Below, piece by piece: positions 14,400 through 22,085 of a DNA stretch of 64,000 bases (position 1 is the stretch's first letter; each line of letters opens with the position of its first letter). Origin of the DNA: Anaerovorax odorimutans (GTDB lineage Bacteria; Bacillota; Clostridia; Peptostreptococcales; JAAYPU01); NCBI GenBank assembly GCA_016841185.1, contig JAENZQ010000012.1:1-64000 (forward strand), in the 5' to 3' direction. The position numbers and the translations under genes are program-made. The notes beneath the pieces are model-generated. The model was not told where the DNA came from. It searched no databases and was given only the letters and a program-made list of their open reading frames with translations.

Positions 14400-14564
14400 A
14401 TGAGACAAACACGCAAAGGCTATAAACAATTAAACATAGAAGTACCTGTATACATTAAAGAAAAGATACTGCCTGAAATATGTGCTATTGACAAACGCAG
14501 TCAAGCTAACATGATAGTATGGCTGATAGAAAAATATTATCAAGAGGTCAAGCAAAATGTTTAA
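14400..14564 (+). CDS. Ribbon-helix-helix regulator, 54 aa
   Basis: ATG at 14400 is chosen since GAAAGGAT lies nine bases upstream; the earlier ATG at 14382 overlaps that site. The product has a short strand (KQLNIEVPVYIKEK) followed by two helices with R-S-Q-A-N-M-I-V-W-L-I-E-K-Y-Y, the Arc/CopG fold. It probably binds the repeated half-sites in its own promoter. Confidence 0.7.
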   Translation: MRQTRKGYKQLNIEVPVYIKEKILPEICAIDKRSQANMIVWLIEKYYQEVKQNV

Positions 14565-14588
14565 AGAAATTTTCATGGAGATTAAAAA

Positions 14589-14819
14589 ATGAGCAATAAA
14601 ATAGAACAATACAGGATTATGTTGTTTCCTTTTGTAGAAACTTACAGTGATGAACAGTTTAACAGAGATATTAACAGAGTAAACTATTTAGATAAAGGAT
14701 TTATAGAAATGCAAACGGCATACATAAAGCAAAAGTGTTTAGAGAAATTTGGTAAAGAGCCAGTTGAGATAATTATAGATAATGATTTTGACGCACTGGT
14801 AAAAATAGAGAGAGCCTAA
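14589..14819 (+). CDS. Hypothetical phage protein, 76 aa
   Basis: Small soluble acidic protein, second gene after the ribbon-helix-helix regulator and followed by a terminator. No family is recognised. The two genes form a small unit between the terminase subunits. Confidence 0.55.
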   Translation: MSNKIEQYRIMLFPFVETYSDEQFNRDINRVNYLDKGFIEMQTAYIKQKCLEKFGKEPVEIIIDNDFDALVKIERA

Positions 14820-14834
14820 AGGCTCTTTTTTATT
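14812..14834 (+). terminator. Terminator after the regulator unit
   Basis: GAGCC at 14812-14816 pairs with GGCTC at 14821-14825, followed by a T run to 14834. It overlaps the stop codon of the preceding gene. Confidence 0.75.
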
Positions 14835-14846
14835 TGGAGCAATAAC

Positions 14847-14927
14847 ATGGATAGTAAATATATTAAAGCAATGGATTTTGTACAGATTATGCTATTTGGA
14901 GAATTGAAAGACAAACTAACAAAATAA
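14847..14927 (+). CDS. Very small phage peptide, 26 aa
   Basis: ATG at 14847 after TTGGAGC. The 26-residue helix has no motif. It sits between a terminator and the Com-like gene. Support is limited to the binding site. Confidence 0.3.
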   Translation: MDSKYIKAMDFVQIMLFGELKDKLTK

Positions 14928-14939
14928 AGGGGGAATAAA

Positions 14940-15119
14940 ATGCAAGAAGTTAGATGCCTTCAATGCAATAAACTTCTTTTAGAAGCTAACGGAGAAGTTA
15001 AAAAAATATGCCCTAAATGTAAAACAGAAATACATGTAGTTGTTACGAGTACAGGAATAATAAATTTAAAACCTCATTTTTATGGGCATTATGTGGGGCT
15101 AAATGGCACACATAAATAA
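14940..15119 (+). CDS. Com-like zinc-finger protein, 59 aa
   Basis: ATG at 14940 follows AAAGGGGGAATA. The protein has RCLQCNKLLLEANG and K-I-C-P-K-C-K-T-E, the two Cys pairs of the Mu Com family. Mu Com is a small RNA-binding translational regulator of a late methyltransferase gene. In other phages such proteins lie near terminase genes, as here. The target in this phage is unknown. Confidence 0.75.
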   Translation: MQEVRCLQCNKLLLEANGEVKKICPKCKTEIHVVVTSTGIINLKPHFYGHYVGLNGTHK

Positions 15120-15134
15120 AGGAGCGTGTCGAAT

Positions 15135-15380
15135 ATGAGAAAATTTAAATTAAATTTAGATGAAATGATAAGTTTGTTAAATGGAGAAGAAGAAATTATA
15201 AAAAAATTTAAAAAAGATATTTATAAAAAATGTGAATTTTGCGGAAAAGAATTTATTGCAAAAACAAGAAAAAATCAAACTTTATGTTCTAAAAAATGCG
15301 GAGCATTAAAATATCAAAAAAATAATCCTGAAAAAACAAGAGAAACAAAAAGAAATTGGGCTAGAAAAAACAAAAAGTAA
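15135..15380 (+). CDS. Small zinc-finger phage protein, 81 aa
   Basis: ATG at 15135 is chosen with AAAGGAGCG as binding site; GTG at 15126 overlaps it. The product holds CEFCGKEFIAK and L-C-S-K-K-C-G-A, a treble-clef-like Cys4 site, with a very basic tail (TRETKRNWARKNKK). Probably nucleic-acid binding. Confidence 0.6.
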   Translation: MRKFKLNLDEMISLLNGEEEIIKKFKKDIYKKCEFCGKEFIAKTRKNQTLCSKKCGALKYQKNNPEKTRETKRNWARKNKK

Positions 15381-15397
15381 ATAAAAGCGTCTCAAGC

Positions 15398-15435
15398 AGA
15401 CCTATTCACTTAACGGTGGGTAGGTCTTTTTTTAT
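15398..15435 (+). terminator. Terminator before the large terminase gene
   Basis: AGACCTA at 15398-15404 pairs with TAGGTCT at 15421-15427, followed by a long T run. Confidence 0.75.
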
Positions 15436-15449
15436 TTGTAGGTGATGTT

Positions 15450-16937
15450 ATGAAAAAATTAACACCAGAAGAACAGCAGAAAGCAAAACAACTTGAAAAA
15501 GAAATAATAGATATTGAGAAAGCTATAGATAAAAAGCTAAAAGAAAACAGGCTTGAAATATACAATGTTGGGAAAGTGCATAAAACACAAATTGCTTTTC
15601 ATAAATCAGATAAGCGTAAAAAGGCAATGTTTGGCGGCAATAGGACAGGGAAAACTGTTGGAGGAGCCGTTGAAGCAGTAAGTCACGCTATCGGATATTC
15701 ACGATTTAGAAAAATAAAGCCATCTTCTGGGTGGGTAGTTTCATTAACCAACGAAGTCCAACGTGATGTTGCTCAGAAGGAAATTTTAAAATGGTTGCCT
15801 AAAAAAGAAATTAAAAACTATGTTATCCGTCACGGAAGAAAAGATGACCCTGAAAACTCTATCATAGATAAAATTATACTTAAAAACGGTTGCACAATTG
15901 GATTTAAGACTTGCGAACAAGGAAGAGAATCGTTTCAAGGAACTTCACAGGGCTGGATATGGTTTGATGAAGAGCCCCCAGAAGAAATCTATAAAGAGTG
16001 TTTAATGAGAATTATGGACACCAGAGGATATATGTGGTTTACCATGACACCTCTTAAAGGATTAACGTTTGTCTATAATCTTATTTATTTAAATGAAGCC
16101 GACGATCCTAATGTTGAATATTGGATGATGGAATGGGAAGATAATCCTTGGCTTTTACAAGAAGAAATAGACGAAATGATACGCAACATGAGTGAAGAAG
16201 AAAGAGAAGCACGCCAATATGGAAAATTTACATCATTGTGTGGGTTTGCCTTTCCTGAACTTAAAAAAGAAATCCATATCCGTGAAATAGAACCTATACC
16301 GGAATATTGTAAAAAATACGTCGCCTTAGACTACGGCTTAGATGCTTTGGCTGCCGGATGGTTTTGGATTGATAAATTTGGATATGCAAGACTTTATAAA
16401 ATTTTATATAAGAAAAACCTTATAATTTCAGAAGCGGCAAAAGAAATTTTAAAATATAACGGCACAGATAATATTGAACATTATTACGCCCCACCGGACC
16501 TATGGGCAAGAAGAAACGATACCGGGAAAAGTGCCTTTGACATATTTAGAGAAAACGGTATTGTATTGATAAAATCTTCTAATGATAGAGAATCAGGCTG
16601 GATGAATGTACACGAATGGCTAAGGCCTTTTGAAACACGCGATGAACAAACAGGAGAACTTATTAAGAAAGCACGGCTGACTTTTGATGAAGGACTTGAC
16701 CCTTATTTTTGGAAATGCATGACAAACATACAAAAATCAGATAAAAAACCGAATGATGTGGCAACGACACCGCATGAACTTACCCACCTCCCAGATATGG
16801 TGCGGTATTTTTGTGTAAAAAGAAAATCACCAAGCACCGAACCGCAGCCCAAACAACCGGACCAATTCGGGCTTTACCAAGAAGAATCAGAAGGGTTTGG
16901 AGAAATAACGGAGGATTATGTAAATTATGGTATTTAA
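15450..16937 (+). CDS. Terminase large subunit
   Basis: Product of 495 aa. The front ATPase has Walker A GGNRTGKT at residues 62-69 and Walker B WIWFDEEPP at 169-177. The back half has the RNase-H-like nuclease, with VALDYGLDALAAG near 290-302 as first acidic site. It cuts concatemeric DNA and drives it into the procapsid through the portal. A front coiled helix (residues 5-32) is basic and acidic mixed. The following membrane protein gene overlaps its end by eleven bases. Confidence 0.92.
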   Translation: MKKLTPEEQQKAKQLEKEIIDIEKAIDKKLKENRLEIYNVGKVHKTQIAFHKSDKRKKAMFGGNRTGKTVGGAVEAVSHAIGYSRFRKIKPSSGWVVSLTNEVQRDVAQKEILKWLPKKEIKNYVIRHGRKDDPENSIIDKIILKNGCTIGFKTCEQGRESFQGTSQGWIWFDEEPPEEIYKECLMRIMDTRGYMWFTMTPLKGLTFVYNLIYLNEADDPNVEYWMMEWEDNPWLLQEEIDEMIRNMSEEEREARQYGKFTSLCGFAFPELKKEIHIREIEPIPEYCKKYVALDYGLDALAAGWFWIDKFGYARLYKILYKKNLIISEAAKEILKYNGTDNIEHYYAPPDLWARRNDTGKSAFDIFRENGIVLIKSSNDRESGWMNVHEWLRPFETRDEQTGELIKKARLTFDEGLDPYFWKCMTNIQKSDKKPNDVATTPHELTHLPDMVRYFCVKRKSPSTEPQPKQPDQFGLYQEESEGFGEITEDYVNYGI

Positions 16938-17187
16938 TTTTTTATTAATAGCGTCTATCACGGGCGCTTTTTTTATAGGAATGTTTACTTACCGCTTAGG
17001 GCTTAAAGATGGTCTGGCAGTTAAAAAAGATCAGCCTATCACCAAAATACAACCAATACAAAAAGTGCAGCAGACAATATCAGATGTTAAACACACAAAA
17101 GCAGAAAAAGAAGCTGAAAAAAAATTCCAAGAAGAACTTAACATAATCACGGAATATGACGGCACATTGAAAGCGAGTGATCAATAA
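16927..17187 (+). CDS. Small membrane protein between terminase and portal, 86 aa
   Basis: ATG at 16927 overlaps the terminase end and its stop overlaps the portal start (TAATGA). Residues 3-25 are one membrane helix; the rest is Lys/Gln-rich and probably coiled. A membrane protein at this site is unusual for a packaging module. No family is recognised. Confidence 0.6.
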   Translation: MVFNFLLIASITGAFFIGMFTYRLGLKDGLAVKKDQPITKIQPIQKVQQTISDVKHTKAEKEAEKKFQEELNIITEYDGTLKASDQ

Positions 17188-18893
17188 TGAAAGTAACTGA
17201 CTACTGGCTGTTGTACGAAGCTGGAAAAACCTATAACACCAAAATTAATTTATACCACGATGTCAACAGAAACACAGAATTTTACATAGGTAATCAATGG
17301 GTAGGCGTAAAATCTAACGGACTTGATAAGCCAGTCTTTAACATTATTAAAAGAGTAATTAATTACTTTCGTGCGGTTATAATGCCCCAAGACATCAAAG
17401 TTAATCTTGTGCCTGAACTTTTGAACGAACTTAGCCCAACAGAAAAAGAAGTAGAAATAAAAGAACTGTCAGACCTTGCCAGTGCACATATAGAGGATAT
17501 ATGGGAAAAAAACAAAATAGAAGCCATGATAAGAGAAGTTCTACTTGATTGTGCTAATTCAGGTGATGGGTGCGTGTATACAACTTGGAATCCTGACATT
17601 GATTTAGGGCTTCCTAAGATGGAAGGTGTACCTTACGAGGACAATATTAAAGGCGACATTGAAAACCAAATTTTAGACAATGTAAATGTGTTTTTTGGAA
17701 ACCCCAACGACCATAAAGTAAACCACAGAGGGCGACCTACACAACCGTATATTTTAATAGCATTTAGACAGTTAGTGTCAGAACTTAAAGAAGAAGCTAA
17801 AAAATACGGTCAAAACCCTAAGAATATAAGCCCAGACGAAGATTACCAAGAACAAATAGGGCAATACGGAAAAACTGAACTTGAAAATACAGACGTCACA
17901 GGAAAAGCCACCGTGCTACTTAAAATGTATCCTAAAGACGGAAAAATTCATTGTGTAAAAGCAGGCAAATTTGGAATTATTCGTCCTGAATGGAACACAA
18001 AACTTACTTTGTACCCAATTGCATGGATGAATTGGGATATTCGAAAAAACTGTTATCACGGTCAAGCTTTAGCGACTGAAATGATACCGAATCAAGTCTT
18101 TATCAACAAATCGTTTGCAATGTTGATGCTGTGGTTAAAGCAGATGTCTATACCTAAGATATTTTACGACAACAGCCTTATACAACATTGGTCAAATGTA
18201 ATAGGGCAAGCAATAGGTGTCGAGGGGAACCCAACACAAGCAGCTTACAGTATGAATCCATCACAACTAAGCAATCAAGTATTTACTTTAATTGATAAAG
18301 CAATTCAATATACTAAAGAGTTTTTAGGTGTTTCAGATGTTGGGTTAGGACAAATTTCAGACCCTGACAACGCTGCGGCAATCGGGACAGCTATTGAGCA
18401 AGTCGAAACACCTTTAACCAACTATAGAAACGCCCTATATCAATTTGTAGAAGATTGGATGCTTATATGGATTGATTACATGGCTAATTATTACGGCAAG
18501 CGATATGTTACAGCAAAAGACGAAGAAGGTAAAAGTTTTGTAAAAGAAGTCGATTTCAACCTTTTAAAAAAACATAAATTCAGAATCAAAATAGATGTAG
18601 GTTCGACCTCGAAATGGTCAGAAATAGCATCTATGAAAACTTTAGATAACCTTCTGCAATTAGAGAAAATATCATTTTTGCAGTACCTAAAGAGTTATCC
18701 TGAAGGCAAAATACCACGGCAAACAGAACTTATTAAAGAAATTGAAGAACATCAAAAACAAGACCAACAACTAATGAATTTAAATGAATATGTTCAATCT
18801 TTACCAGAAAAAGAACAAGAAAGGCTTGCTCAACTACCAGACGAGCAATTCCAAATAGAAGTTAAAAAACTGATGGCCCAACAGGGCCTTTAA
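17187..18893 (+). CDS. Portal protein
   Basis: Product of 568 aa. The front has YIGNQWVGVKSNGLDKP and F-N-I-I-K-R-V-I-N-Y-F-R-A, the usual opening of portal proteins of short-tailed and related phages. The middle carries L-G-V-S-D-V-G-L-G, and the C-terminus is helical and Gln-rich. Twelve copies would form the DNA channel at one capsid vertex. Position right after terminase and before scaffold and capsid supports the call. Confidence 0.85.
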   Translation: MKVTDYWLLYEAGKTYNTKINLYHDVNRNTEFYIGNQWVGVKSNGLDKPVFNIIKRVINYFRAVIMPQDIKVNLVPELLNELSPTEKEVEIKELSDLASAHIEDIWEKNKIEAMIREVLLDCANSGDGCVYTTWNPDIDLGLPKMEGVPYEDNIKGDIENQILDNVNVFFGNPNDHKVNHRGRPTQPYILIAFRQLVSELKEEAKKYGQNPKNISPDEDYQEQIGQYGKTELENTDVTGKATVLLKMYPKDGKIHCVKAGKFGIIRPEWNTKLTLYPIAWMNWDIRKNCYHGQALATEMIPNQVFINKSFAMLMLWLKQMSIPKIFYDNSLIQHWSNVIGQAIGVEGNPTQAAYSMNPSQLSNQVFTLIDKAIQYTKEFLGVSDVGLGQISDPDNAAAIGTAIEQVETPLTNYRNALYQFVEDWMLIWIDYMANYYGKRYVTAKDEEGKSFVKEVDFNLLKKHKFRIKIDVGSTSKWSEIASMKTLDNLLQLEKISFLQYLKSYPEGKIPRQTELIKEIEEHQKQDQQLMNLNEYVQSLPEKEQERLAQLPDEQFQIEVKKLMAQQGL

Positions 18894-18924
18894 TTATGCC
18901 CAATCATAGGCAAGGAGGAGAATT

Positions 18925-19719
18925 ATGATTAAATTATTTTGGCAACCATACCAAAATCAAGATGGACAAGGAGGAGGAGAACCGACACCGGAACCGACAC
19001 CGGAACCGACACCGGAACCAAATCCAGAACCAGAACCGACACCAGAACCTGCTTTACCACAAGCAATAAAGGTCAAGTACAACCACGAAGAAATGGAAAT
19101 TCCATACGAAGAAGCTGTCCAACACATTCAAAAAGGCATGAACTATGACAAAGCAATAGAAAGAGCGAAGCAAGAAGCACAACAAGAAGCCCGTGATGCA
19201 TGGATAGCAGAACAAGGCTATGAATGGAACGGTAAACCGATAACAACGGAAGCCGAATACAAAGAAGCCTTGAAAGAAAAAGAGTTAATGGAGCAAGGCA
19301 TAAACCCCGAAACCGTTAACAAGGTTTTAGATTCTCACCCGACAGTACAATGGGCTAAACAAATGCAGGAAAAGGAACAAGCAAAAGAAGCCCAAGCACA
19401 ACAATGGATAAAACTTCAAAAAAAATACAACGAGATAAAATCTGTTGATGATGTGCCCAAAGAGGTTTGGGACCAAGTTGAACAAGGAGAATCTATCTTA
19501 GAAGCCTACTCAGATTACAAAGTTAAAACTATAACAGCCCAAATGGAACAGTTAAAACAGTCTATCGAAAATGGAGAAGCTTCACCGGGTGCTGTTCCTA
19601 AAAATGGAGAATTAACAAAAGATTTTATCTCTAAAGAAGCTTTTGAAGCTAACAAACATGACCGAAACTGGGTGATAAAAAATTTACCCAAAATCACAAA
19701 AAGTCGTGCCAAATGGTAG
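18925..19719 (+). CDS. Scaffolding protein
   Basis: Product of 264 aa, almost fully charged and helical, the usual look of a capsid scaffold. Residues 16-45 are a Pro-Glu-Thr repeat (EPTPEPTPEP type). A long Glu/Gln-rich coil follows and the basic end is NLPKITKSRAKW, a likely capsid-binding tail. It is located directly between portal and capsid genes. The repeat is encoded by a 12-base tandem repeat. Confidence 0.8.
   Translation: MIKLFWQPYQNQDGQGGGEPTPEPTPEPTPEPNPEPEPTPEPALPQAIKVKYNHEEMEIPYEEAVQHIQKGMNYDKAIERAKQEAQQEARDAWIAEQGYEWNGKPITTEAEYKEALKEKELMEQGINPETVNKVLDSHPTVQWAKQMQEKEQAKEAQAQQWIKLQKKYNEIKSVDDVPKEVWDQVEQGESILEAYSDYKVKTITAQMEQLKQSIENGEASPGAVPKNGELTKDFISKEAFEANKHDRNWVIKNLPKITKSRAKW
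18979..19050 (+). repeat. Tandem 12-bp repeat coding Glu-Pro-Thr-Pro
   Basis: The unit GAACCGACACCG occurs three times in a row from 18979, followed by decayed units to about 19050. Copy number changes would lengthen the scaffold's disordered front without a frameshift. Confidence 0.8.
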
Positions 19720-19749
19720 GACTTATTTTATTTGAAAGGATGATTAATT

Positions 19750-20592
19750 ATGGCAGCAAATGTAAATGCTGATGCTTTTATTCCTGAGATATGGGACGCC
19801 GCCGTGTGGCGAACACTTGAAGATAACTTGGTAGCAAAGAAGATTTGTAGAAACTATTCTGACAAAGTCAAAAAGGCAGGAGATACAATTCATTTTAATG
19901 GGTTGGCTGACCCTACTGTATCAAGTTATGAAGGGACAGTAAATTATGAAAACTTAAATGCAGGACAAGTTTCTTTGCTTATTGACCAACAAAACTATTA
20001 TGGCTTTGTAGTAAGCGACATTGAACAAGCTATGGCAAATGTAGACCTTAAAGGCTCACAAGCTGAAAGAGCAGGTTATATATTAAGAAAAACTTGCGAC
20101 TCTTATATAATGGCTTTATATTCACAAGCTGGAAACTCTATACCTGATGATGATACTTGTGATACGACTACAATTATTTCTGATATAGGTCTTATGCAAC
20201 AAAAACTTGCAGAAAACAATGTTGATGAAAATGACATGTGGTGCGTTATTAATCCGTGGATACAATTAAAGCTTAAATTGGCAGGCATAAAATTTTCAAT
20301 TAACGAAGGTATTAACGGAAAAGGCGGCATGATGTGGACAAAAGATTTAGGATTAGACATATTTGTTACTAATCAAGTTTACAACAGTGCAACTACGCCA
20401 GTTTCGCACATAATGGCAGGTTCTTACAACTCCATTGTATTTGCAGAAGCATTAATGAAATCAGAAGCGTTGAAAGATAAAGACGAATTTGGAACATTTT
20501 TAAGAGGGCTTCATGTATTTGGAGCAAAAGTTGTAAAGCCTATGGAACTTGTTACAGCTAAATTAACTTACGCTGCTGAAACTGCAATTTAA
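19750..20592 (+). CDS. Major capsid protein
   Basis: Product of 280 aa opening with FIPEIWDAAVWRTLEDNLVA, followed by a D-T-I-H-F motif and DQQNYYGFVVSDIEQAM, the pattern of HK97-fold capsid proteins of the P22-coat-like type found in many Firmicute phages. It lies right after the scaffold. Length is normal for a compact HK97-fold protein. Confidence 0.85.
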   Translation: MAANVNADAFIPEIWDAAVWRTLEDNLVAKKICRNYSDKVKKAGDTIHFNGLADPTVSSYEGTVNYENLNAGQVSLLIDQQNYYGFVVSDIEQAMANVDLKGSQAERAGYILRKTCDSYIMALYSQAGNSIPDDDTCDTTTIISDIGLMQQKLAENNVDENDMWCVINPWIQLKLKLAGIKFSINEGINGKGGMMWTKDLGLDIFVTNQVYNSATTPVSHIMAGSYNSIVFAEALMKSEALKDKDEFGTFLRGLHVFGAKVVKPMELVTAKLTYAAETAI

Positions 20593-20639
20593 CAGAGGGA
20601 GTAATCCCTCTTATCTTTAATCAAGAAAGGATGATATAA

Positions 20640-21029
20640 ATGGCTAATATAACAATAACCCCAGCAACTGTAACTAATTTTACAGATCATGCTGATGCTG
20701 CGGCTGCGGCTGCTACTTCAACGGTAGTAGATGCAACAGAAGTATTTGAAGTTTCTATTACCGGCAAACCTTCAAAAGTAGCTTTGATATTTTCAAATGC
20801 TAACGGTCATGGTTCGTACACTTATTCAATAGCAGCAGGCGATTTTGCGTTTTCTGGTGCGGCTGTAACTGGAAGCGTTGCACAAAATAAACCAAATTCG
20901 GTAAGACAGATTGAAACTGGAAAAGTTCAAGATGATGATGGAAAAATACTGATTACACTAACACCGGCAAGTGGAAAAAGACTTCTTTCAGATCATGCAG
21001 CTACTATTAGAGCAGTCAACTTAGTATAG
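20640..21029 (+). CDS. Ala/Thr-rich virion protein, possible capsid decoration
   Basis: Product of 129 aa, with the front MANITITPATVTNFTDHADAAAA and a beta-sandwich-like rest. A position directly after the major capsid gene and before a terminator fits a capsid decoration or head-surface protein. No family is recognised, so the call rests on position and composition. Confidence 0.6.
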   Translation: MANITITPATVTNFTDHADAAAAAATSTVVDATEVFEVSITGKPSKVALIFSNANGHGSYTYSIAAGDFAFSGAAVTGSVAQNKPNSVRQIETGKVQDDDGKILITLTPASGKRLLSDHAATIRAVNLV

Positions 21030-21053
21030 GAGGGTACACCCCTCCTTTTTTCC
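21028..21053 (+). terminator. Terminator after the capsid genes
   Basis: GGAGGG at 21029-21034 pairs with CCCTCC at 21040-21045, followed by TTTTTTCC. It overlaps the preceding stop codon. It may lower expression of the tail genes relative to capsid. Confidence 0.8.
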
Positions 21054-21070
21054 TTATAAGGAGTGATTAA

Positions 21071-21412
21071 ATGAAATATAAGTTTTTTGGTGAACCCAAT
21101 ATGCTTGTAAAAACAAAAAAGAAAACTTACTTTGAAAATAAAATACAACTTAAACCTTTATTCAGATTTGACGAAAACGGAGAATACATAACAGAAGATA
21201 AACAGTTAATTGAAAAACTAAAATCAAGATTTAGTTGTGTACCGATTCAGGAAATAGATAGCAAAATAAATCAAGCAGTAGAAAACGCAGTAGAAGATGT
21301 TAAAAATCAAATAAAACCAGAAGAAAAAGTTTATAAGTGTAAAAAATGTCCATACGAAACTACAAATATGGGGGAGTTAATGGCACATTATAAGAAAGAA
21401 CACCCTAAATAA
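21071..21412 (+). CDS. Protein with a C-terminal C2H2 zinc finger, 113 aa
   Basis: The back end carries a classical finger: Cys-x2-Cys-x12-His-x4-His within YKCKKCPYETTNMGELMAHY and the following EH. The front half is basic and beta-rich, the middle a short coil (SKINQAVENAVEDVKNQ). C2H2 fingers of eukaryotic spacing are uncommon in bacterial phages. In the virion gene row it might bind DNA at the head-tail joint, but that is inference. Confidence 0.7.
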   Translation: MKYKFFGEPNMLVKTKKKTYFENKIQLKPLFRFDENGEYITEDKQLIEKLKSRFSCVPIQEIDSKINQAVENAVEDVKNQIKPEEKVYKCKKCPYETTNMGELMAHYKKEHPK

Positions 21413-21473
21413 AGTAATTAAATAAAAATAATAAAAGTTGTTAATGAAAAACAAATTAAAGGAGTGGCAATTA

Positions 21474-21758
21474 ATGGCAAGTACATTGGAGCAAAAACAA
21501 GCAGACTTATCAATGTCCGCCTTTGGAAGAAAAGGCGGTATTTTAATAACAAATACAACAGGTATTACAGGTAAATTCAGAATGATGGTTGTTCTTTCTG
21601 ATGCTACATTTTCAGTATTAACAACCAATTATACTAAGAATGGTACAGAAACTAATGCCTCTGCATCAGATTGGGGAACTCTCCCCACGGGACTTGTTCT
21701 TTCTGGTGAGATAACAGCAGTAACACTCAGTAGTGGCAAGGTGCTACTTATTGTATAA
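21474..21758 (+). CDS. Small virion protein, 94 aa
   Basis: ATG at 21474 after AAAGGAGTGG is preferred to TTG at 21438. The front helix is EQKQADLSMSAFG and the rest is Thr/Ser-rich beta structure. Probably structural, given its neighbours; no family is recognised. Confidence 0.55.
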   Translation: MASTLEQKQADLSMSAFGRKGGILITNTTGITGKFRMMVVLSDATFSVLTTNYTKNGTETNASASDWGTLPTGLVLSGEITAVTLSSGKVLLIV

Positions 21759-21772
21759 GAAGGTGTGATAAT

Positions 21773-22081
21773 ATGAATACTTTTGGGTTTAACGGAATGG
21801 GAAATGCTTTAAGAGGAAATGGAGAAACTGTTCAAAAAGGTTCAGTAACCTTCACTAAAACTTATTCTTCTTATACATGGGCTGAACTGGCAACAGTTAC
21901 TTTTGATAAAGCTTTTCCAAGTGTTCCGAAAGTAGTTATCAGTGTTGTAGATAATAGCGGTGACACTTTACAAATTTTACAACCTCGAAATATAACTACT
22001 TCCGGATTTACTTTATATGGGTATTGCATATCAGAAGCTACAGTAACCGATGCAACTATAAATTATATAGCAATAGGGTGA
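21773..22081 (+). CDS. H-type-lectin-like virion protein, 102 aa
   Basis: Product of 102 aa with the pattern V-T-F-D-K-A-F-P-S-V-P-K-V-V-I-S-V-V and F-T-L-Y-G-Y, typical of small beta-sandwich domains (H-lectin type) seen at tips of phage fibres. It stands immediately before the tailspike gene. Probably binds sugar or supports the spike. Confidence 0.6.
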   Translation: MNTFGFNGMGNALRGNGETVQKGSVTFTKTYSSYTWAELATVTFDKAFPSVPKVVISVVDNSGDTLQILQPRNITTSGFTLYGYCISEATVTDATINYIAIG

Positions 22082-22085
22082 TTCT

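Noticed and set aside
18939-19148. A second + strand frame across the scaffold repeat, rich in Arg-Thr-Asp-Thr
   Set aside because: It is the repeat of the scaffold gene read in another frame, with no binding site of its own.
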